The notes under the pieces are model-generated. The model was given only the letters and a program-made list of their open reading frames with translations. It was not told the DNA's origin and did no database searches. From Pseudomonadota bacterium (GTDB lineage Bacteria; Pseudomonadota; Alphaproteobacteria; UBA9655), in contig JAKBAL010000152.1 in NCBI GenBank assembly GCA_021809225.1, forward strand, positions 1 through 5,941: a DNA stretch of 5,941 nt, in the 5' to 3' direction. Shown one piece after another: positions 1 to 3,163 of the stretch (positions are counted from its first letter, which is position 1; every line of letters starts with the position of its first letter). The position numbers were made by a program, and so were the translations under genes.

Positions 1-197
1 TGAAATAAGAGTTGCCCTTGCCTCGTGAGGGCTAAACCTCTTGGCAACCTTTTAAACAGCTTCTGCCCCACCTGATACTCGAGATCTATAATCTGACGGC
101 TAATAGCAGACTGGGAGATGTTAAGGTGCTGTGCTGTTTTTGTAAAACTTTCAAATTTTGCTACGTAATAAAAAGTTTTTAATTTATCCCACTGCAT
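1..197 (-). CDS. LysR-family transcriptional regulator, N-terminal part (runs off left edge)
   Basis: The first 65 codons are present; the stop and the whole effector-binding domain lie outside the window. The translation begins MQWDKLKTFYYVAKFESFT and continues with the classic LysR winged helix-turn-helix: a TKTAQHLNISQSAISRQI recognition-helix segment (about residues 19-36), then the wing and the start of the linker helix (LFKRLPRGLALTRQGQLLF). The order A..L..SQ(S/P)A(I/V)S..I..LE...G..LF.R....LT..G is the family signature (Pfam HTH_1). The ATG at 197 is preceded by a G-rich Shine-Dalgarno-like stretch about five bases upstream. Family members usually bind promoter DNA as tetramers and respond to a small-molecule co-inducer; which ligand or target applies here cannot be said without the C-terminal domain. 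The gene points away from the ATP12/rluC unit's promoter and lies downstream of it, so it may have its own promoter in 198-376. Confidence 0.93.
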   Translation of the reverse strand, partial: MQWDKLKTFYYVAKFESFTKTAQHLNISQSAISRQIIDLEYQVGQKLFKRLPRGLALTRQGQLLF

Positions 198-211
198 AGT
201 TCCCCCCGGAA

Positions 212-225
212 GAAATTAACATTTC
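212..225. promoter_or_regulatory. Short inverted repeat upstream of the LysR-type gene
   Basis: A perfect 5-bp inverted repeat (GAAAT, four-base spacer, ATTTC) sits 15-28 bases upstream of the regulator's ATG, just above its Shine-Dalgarno. LysR-type regulators often bind interrupted dyads near their own promoter, so an autoregulatory operator is possible. The repeat is short and AT-rich, and chance is a serious alternative. The rest of 198-376 shows no clear promoter or terminator; a second, bulged inverted repeat (226-238 with 253-263) is also visible but lacks a T-tract. Confidence 0.2.
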
Positions 226-376
226 TTTACTTTTAACCTTAATCCTACAAATGGTAAAGTAAAAATAAATGAGAAATACTCACCTGTTTTCCCATTCATG
301 ATACCATCGATAAGTATTTGCCCTCAGTTCGGCGTAAGAAACAAAACAAATATTATACCCATACGTTGCGACGGCC

Positions 377-1021
377 TTACACAACTAACTCCAAAAATCG
401 CACGGTCTCAAAAAATTCTTCACGCAAAGCTTTATCGAGAAGAAGAGCCTCTTTATCTTCACCCCAAATGCGGCGTTGATCCTGTTCATGAAGATGAGCC
501 AAATCCCATGCACTTTCAAGAGACAGTCGATCTTTAAGAACCAAAAACGAAATACAAAAAGAAGATGTAAGAGTAAGAAGATGGATAAACCCTGTAAACT
601 TAAAAGCTGTTAAGTGATAAAAAACGTCCCGCAATTTTTTCTCCTCTTCAGGAGAAAGGTGGAGAGTAGAAAGCGTTGTTGTAGGCTTTAAGTTAAGATC
701 TAAAAGGTGGTTCACCTCATCAATGAGGGGGCTCCACTTTTCTTTCTGAAGTCTTACAAGAGACTCAGGTGACGCTGCCCAGAACAAAATCACATCCCTT
801 GACACTGCTTGGATAACATAAGAAATATAGGCTTCACGCGCCTCCGCTACTCGATCAAGAGTTGTTGCAACAAGTGATGTCAGTGGCTTTTGCCGATAAT
901 GGGGAGATGGATCTTTTTCCCATTCTTCTTCAATAGCTTTCGCCAAAGCCAAAGTTGGAGCCTCAAGTGGATTGCCTTCAGGTGTTTTAAGAAATTTATT
1001 ATGAACGTAGATATCAAACAT
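377..1021 (-). CDS. ATP12-family F1-ATPase assembly chaperone
   Basis: The product (214 residues from the ATG at 1021) matches the ATP12 family, whose mitochondrial members bind the F1 alpha subunit and prevent its aggregation before assembly into ATP synthase. Family landmarks are visible: LKTPEGNPLEAPTLALAKAI then EEEWE (about residues 11-35), RLQKEKWSPLI (90-100), and near the C-terminus an AW....LHEQDQRRIWGEDKEA block (171-192). The last corresponds to the family's acidic DE..Q...WGED segment. I prefer ATG 1021 over TTG 1027, because an AGGA Shine-Dalgarno lies seven bases before the ATG but too close to the TTG. The protein is shorter than usual: the FY..V.V strands that normally precede the TP.G.PL motif are missing, and an in-frame TAG at 1031-1033 rules out an upstream extension. 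It overlaps the end of rluC by 8 bases, so translational coupling is likely. Confidence 0.87.
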   Translation of the reverse strand: MFDIYVHNKFLKTPEGNPLEAPTLALAKAIEEEWEKDPSPHYRQKPLTSLVATTLDRVAEAREAYISYVIQAVSRDVILFWAASPESLVRLQKEKWSPLIDEVNHLLDLNLKPTTTLSTLHLSPEEEKKLRDVFYHLTAFKFTGFIHLLTLTSSFCISFLVLKDRLSLESAWDLAHLHEQDQRRIWGEDKEALLLDKALREEFFETVRFLELVV

Positions 1022-1979
1022 TTCCAAATCCTAATTCTTGAAAAGTATCTTGAGCTTCTTCTGGCAGAGGAGCTTCAAAGGTCATCATGTTTCCCTGAGG
1101 AAAAGGAAGAACAAGGGCCCTTGCGTGTAAATGGAGCGTCTTCCGTCCAAAAGGAAAGGCCTCTTTTCCTCCATATTTTCCGTCACCAAGAATGGGTGTT
1201 TTTAGCCCCTCAGCACAATGAACCCGCAGTTGATGAGTTCGCCCTGTTTTAGGAATGAGCTCTAACCACGCTAGTTGCTGACCAAGGGCCTCAATCACCC
1301 GATAGTAGGTTTTGGCTCGCACCCCTTCTTCCTGATCCACACGTACTTTTTCTCCCAAAGGATCCTGTTTTTTAGAAAGGGAAAGGTCAATAAGTCCTTC
1401 CTTTTTATCAGGAACTCCGCACACAAGAGCCCAGTAAATTTTTTGAACTGTACGGTCTTTAAAGGCTTTTGTTAACCATCTGGCCATGGGCAGGGTTTTT
1501 GCCATCACAAGAACCCCTGATGTATCACGGTCCAGTCGATGAACAAGACGCGTTTTACACGTTTCATCATAAGCATCCATCATGGCATCCAATGACTTTG
1601 TTTGTTTTGTGCCACTTTGAACAGCAATGCCTGCGGGTTTATTAAGGACAACAATATCTGAGTCTTCATAAAGAATCAGCCCCTTCAGCCACTTTCTTTC
1701 CGCGTGGGTGAGCTCTTTCGGCGTCTGGTGTTCAACCTCAGCCTCAAGGCTCAAAAAGCTTTCAGGAAAGGAAATAGTTTGCCCTTCTTCAACCCTTGTT
1801 GCAGGCTTTGCTTTTACTCCCTCAACCCTAAGGATACCCTTGCGTGCAGCCTTTTCTATTAAACCTTGAGGCAAATGCGCAATCCAAAGACGCAAATATC
1901 GATCAAGGCGGATTCCGCTTTCTTCCGATGAGACTTTTCGTGTCGTCATCTCTTTAACTTCATTTTTCTTCATTAACAT
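1014..1979 (-). CDS. rluC: RluC-type 23S rRNA pseudouridine synthase
   Basis: A 321-residue RluA-family pseudouridine synthase that isomerises uridine to pseudouridine in large-subunit rRNA. An N-terminal S4 RNA-binding domain (about 22-70, GIRLDRYLR...KARK..ILRVEG) precedes the catalytic domain. That domain holds LNKPAG (112-117), HRLDRDTSG (147-155) with Asp150 as the catalytic aspartate by family homology, and PKTGRTHQLRVH (243-254). An S4 domain plus about 320 residues fits RluC (E. coli positions 955/2504/2580) or RluD better than RluA. RluC is my preference from the overall alphaproteobacterial type, and the exact target is not proven. The start is uncertain: ATGs at 1979, 1973 and 1949 are in frame. 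The first has no convincing Shine-Dalgarno, and the third has a weak GAAG about eight bases upstream and would still leave the S4 domain intact. It is the first gene of a unit with the ATP12 gene. Confidence 0.92.
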   Translation of the reverse strand: MLMKKNEVKEMTTRKVSSEESGIRLDRYLRLWIAHLPQGLIEKAARKGILRVEGVKAKPATRVEEGQTISFPESFLSLEAEVEHQTPKELTHAERKWLKGLILYEDSDIVVLNKPAGIAVQSGTKQTKSLDAMMDAYDETCKTRLVHRLDRDTSGVLVMAKTLPMARWLTKAFKDRTVQKIYWALVCGVPDKKEGLIDLSLSKKQDPLGEKVRVDQEEGVRAKTYYRVIEALGQQLAWLELIPKTGRTHQLRVHCAEGLKTPILGDGKYGGKEAFPFGRKTLHLHARALVLPFPQGNMMTFEAPLPEEAQDTFQELGFGNV

Positions 1980-1986
1980 GTGAATC

Positions 1987-1993
1987 TATGATA
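1987..1993. promoter_or_regulatory. Possible shared, symmetric -10 element between divergent genes
   Basis: The 25-base gap between the divergent start codons contains TATGATA. Read on the plus strand it gives TATGAT, one mismatch from TATAAT, 12 bases before the ATG at 2005. Read on the minus strand it gives TATCAT, 8 bases before the ATG at 1979. Transcripts from either would be leaderless or almost so, which would agree with the lack of a Shine-Dalgarno at both ATGs. No good -35 hexamer is visible on either side, so this remains tentative. Confidence 0.3.
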
Positions 1994-2004
1994 CCTAGCC
2001 ATTT

Positions 2005-2721
2005 ATGAAACTCTTTGATCCAAAAGCTTATCACCTTCATCTCAAAAGGGCCAAGAGAACCTTTCATGGGCATGATTTTCTTTTTGAGCATGTCGGGAAC
2101 GAACTCGTTTCTCGTCTTGAGGATCTCAAGAAAAGCTTTAATAAACCTCTAAATTTATCCCCTCACCCCCTTCCCTACCCCAGTCATCATCATTCTATTC
2201 TTGAGGAATATTTATCCTTTCCAAAAGAATCTTTTGACCTGATTTTCAGTTGTCTCCAAGGTCATTGGGTGAATAATTTACCGGAACTTTTAAAGAGTAT
2301 CCACCGCTGCCTTCAACCTGACGGTCTCTTTTTAGGGGCCCTTTGGGGAGGGCGGACTCTTTTTGAACTTCGTGAAAGCCTCCTTCAAGCTGAGCTTGAA
2401 CTTAAAAACGGTGCGGCTCCTCGCATTGCCCCCATGCTGCATCCCGCCGATGCTCCTTCTCTTTTGGGGAATGGAGGCTTTTTTATGCCTGTTGTCGATA
2501 CGGAGACGATATCCGTTACCTATCCGTCCCTTATAAACTTAATGAAAGATCTAAGAGGCATGGGAGAAACGAACAAACTCTATGATCGTCCAAAAACATT
2601 CACACCGCGAACCTTATTTGAAAAAGCGGAAGAAATTTACAATGCTTCTTTTGGTCTTCCCAACAATACCATTCCTGCTACTTTTGAGGTTATCTATTTA
2701 ACGGGTTGGAAGTATAAGTAA
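2005..2721 (+). CDS. NDUFAF5/BioC-like methyltransferase-fold protein lacking the SAM-binding motif
   Basis: The 238-residue product aligns along its length with the alphaproteobacterial homologues of NDUFAF5, the mitochondrial complex I assembly factor reported to hydroxylate an arginine of NDUFS7. Shared landmarks are LFDPKAY (3-9), ESFDLIFSCLQGHWVNNLPE (75-94), LQPDGLFLGALWGG (103-116), LRESL.QAE, an APRIAP segment (138-143), LMKDLRGMGETN (179-190), and the C-terminal PATFEVIYLTGWKY. The oddity is residues 47-70. Relatives have the DLG.G.G glycine loop (motif I), the following helix and the acidic beta-2 end; this protein has only KPLNLSPHPLPYPSHHHS running straight into the EEYLSF strand. 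Roughly 25-30 residues seem to be gone, and it may not bind SAM. The frame stays open throughout, so this is not an obvious frameshift. The ATG at 2005 is the first possible start (an in-frame TAG lies at 1996-1998) but has no Shine-Dalgarno. Confidence 0.82.
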   Translation: MKLFDPKAYHLHLKRAKRTFHGHDFLFEHVGNELVSRLEDLKKSFNKPLNLSPHPLPYPSHHHSILEEYLSFPKESFDLIFSCLQGHWVNNLPELLKSIHRCLQPDGLFLGALWGGRTLFELRESLLQAELELKNGAAPRIAPMLHPADAPSLLGNGGFFMPVVDTETISVTYPSLINLMKDLRGMGETNKLYDRPKTFTPRTLFEKAEEIYNASFGLPNNTIPATFEVIYLTGWKYK

Positions 2722-2727
2722 TTACTT
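2716..2727. repeat. 12-bp perfect palindrome at the convergent stop codons
   Basis: AAGTAATTACTT is its own reverse complement and is centred exactly on the junction between the plus-strand TAA (2719-2721) and the minus-strand TAA (2722-2724). It has no loop and no T-tract, so it is not a convincing terminator. It mainly reflects two genes ending back to back with similar last codons. Confidence 0.5.
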
Positions 2728-2985
2728 CTTGTCTATTATAATCTTCAAAGAGAGAATACAGGTTGAGAAAAAAAGTGTAAATATATTTGCGATGATAACG
2801 GCTAAAGAGCCTATTGCTATTCCATAAATGAGCCAAAGCAGGACACCAAAACAAAAGATAGAATACATAAGAAGGGATATGGAACTCACATCTCGAGTAC
2901 GCCATATTTTTATAATCTGGGGTAAAAAGGAAAAAGTGGTAAGCATGCCTGCAAATAAACCTAAACATTCTATAAATGTAATCAT
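2722..2985 (-). CDS. SemiSWEET sugar transporter (MtN3/PQ-loop family)
   Basis: An 87-residue membrane protein with the size and layout of a bacterial SemiSWEET: a three-helix bundle that dimerises to form an alternating-access facilitator for sugars. Helix 1 (about 5-24) ends in the PQ-loop motif FSFLPQIIKIWRTRDVSSIS, with Pro22-Gln23 and the charged, serine-rich loop typical of the family. Helices 2 (about 36-55) and 3 (about 59-80) follow. Trp51 and Asn67 are 16 residues apart, the same spacing as the substrate-pocket Trp48 and Asn64 that I recall from the Leptospira biflexa structure. This suggests a working sugar site. The start at 2985 is fixed by a strong GGAGGAG Shine-Dalgarno eight bases upstream. 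The gene stands alone on its strand with a promoter candidate behind it and converges on the methyltransferase-like gene with no gap. The transported sugar cannot be told. Confidence 0.92.
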   Translation of the reverse strand: MITFIECLGLFAGMLTTFSFLPQIIKIWRTRDVSSISLLMYSIFCFGVLLWLIYGIAIGSLAVIIANIFTLFFSTCILSLKIIIDKK

Positions 2986-2993
2986 CTAATTAT

Positions 2994-3000
2994 CTCCTCC
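2994..3000 (-). promoter_or_regulatory. Strong Shine-Dalgarno of the SemiSWEET gene
   Basis: GGAGGAG on the minus strand lies eight bases before the ATG at 2985. It is the best ribosome-binding site in the window and decides the start of this gene. Confidence 0.8.
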
Positions 3001-3012
3001 AGTCAAATATAT

Positions 3013-3041
3013 CCTATACGGCTCTCAGAAACAGCAAGCAA
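3013..3041 (-). promoter_or_regulatory. Candidate sigma-70-type promoter for the SemiSWEET gene
   Basis: On the minus strand, TTGCTT (3036-3041) and TATAGG (3013-3018) are separated by exactly 17 bases and lie about 28 bases before the start codon. Each hexamer matches the TTGACA/TATAAT consensus in four of six positions. A terminator hairpin for the upstream gene lies just beyond (3086-3117), so an independent promoter is needed in this stretch, which supports the call. Confidence 0.42.
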
Positions 3042-3085
3042 GAAATTTTAGATTTTTTCTTGAAGGATTGGTGGAAGTGGGGCGT

Positions 3086-3117
3086 AAAAAAAGAAGGGCT
3101 AGAAAATTTTCTAGCCC
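3086..3117 (-). terminator. Rho-independent terminator of the large acidic-protein gene
   Basis: GGGCTAGAAAATTTTCTAGCCC (3096-3117) is a perfect palindrome of two 11-base arms. Read on the minus strand it is followed by TTCTTTTTTT (complement of 3086-3095), the layout of an intrinsic terminator. It lies about 46 bases beyond the stop codon of the large gene at 3164. On the plus strand no T-tract follows, so it is directional. Confidence 0.85.
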
Positions 3118-3163
3118 CTCAAAAGTAACTACATTAAAGATTGGGATTAACCTCTCAGAGAGT

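Noticed and set aside
226..263. Bulged inverted repeat as a terminator of the rluC-ATP12 unit
   Set aside because: The stem is almost all A/T with a 2-base bulge and a 14-base loop, and no T-tract follows on either strand.
216..299. 27-codon minus-strand frame between the LysR and ATP12 genes
   Set aside because: It has no Shine-Dalgarno and no recognisable product, and it ends at the inverted repeat upstream of the LysR gene; it is probably chance.
298..537. Plus-strand frame of 79 codons
   Set aside because: Most of it is antisense to the ATP12 coding sequence, with no family resemblance and no ribosome-binding site.
1025..1027. TTG as the start of the ATP12 gene
   Set aside because: It lies too close to the AGGA Shine-Dalgarno, while the ATG six bases later has ideal spacing.
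890..1252. Plus-strand frame of 120 codons
   Set aside because: It is antisense to two well-supported genes (rluC and ATP12), and its composition is that of a shadow frame.
2690..2968. Minus-strand frame of 92 codons overlapping the SemiSWEET gene
   Set aside because: It is in another frame of the same strand; the SemiSWEET frame has the family motifs and the Shine-Dalgarno.
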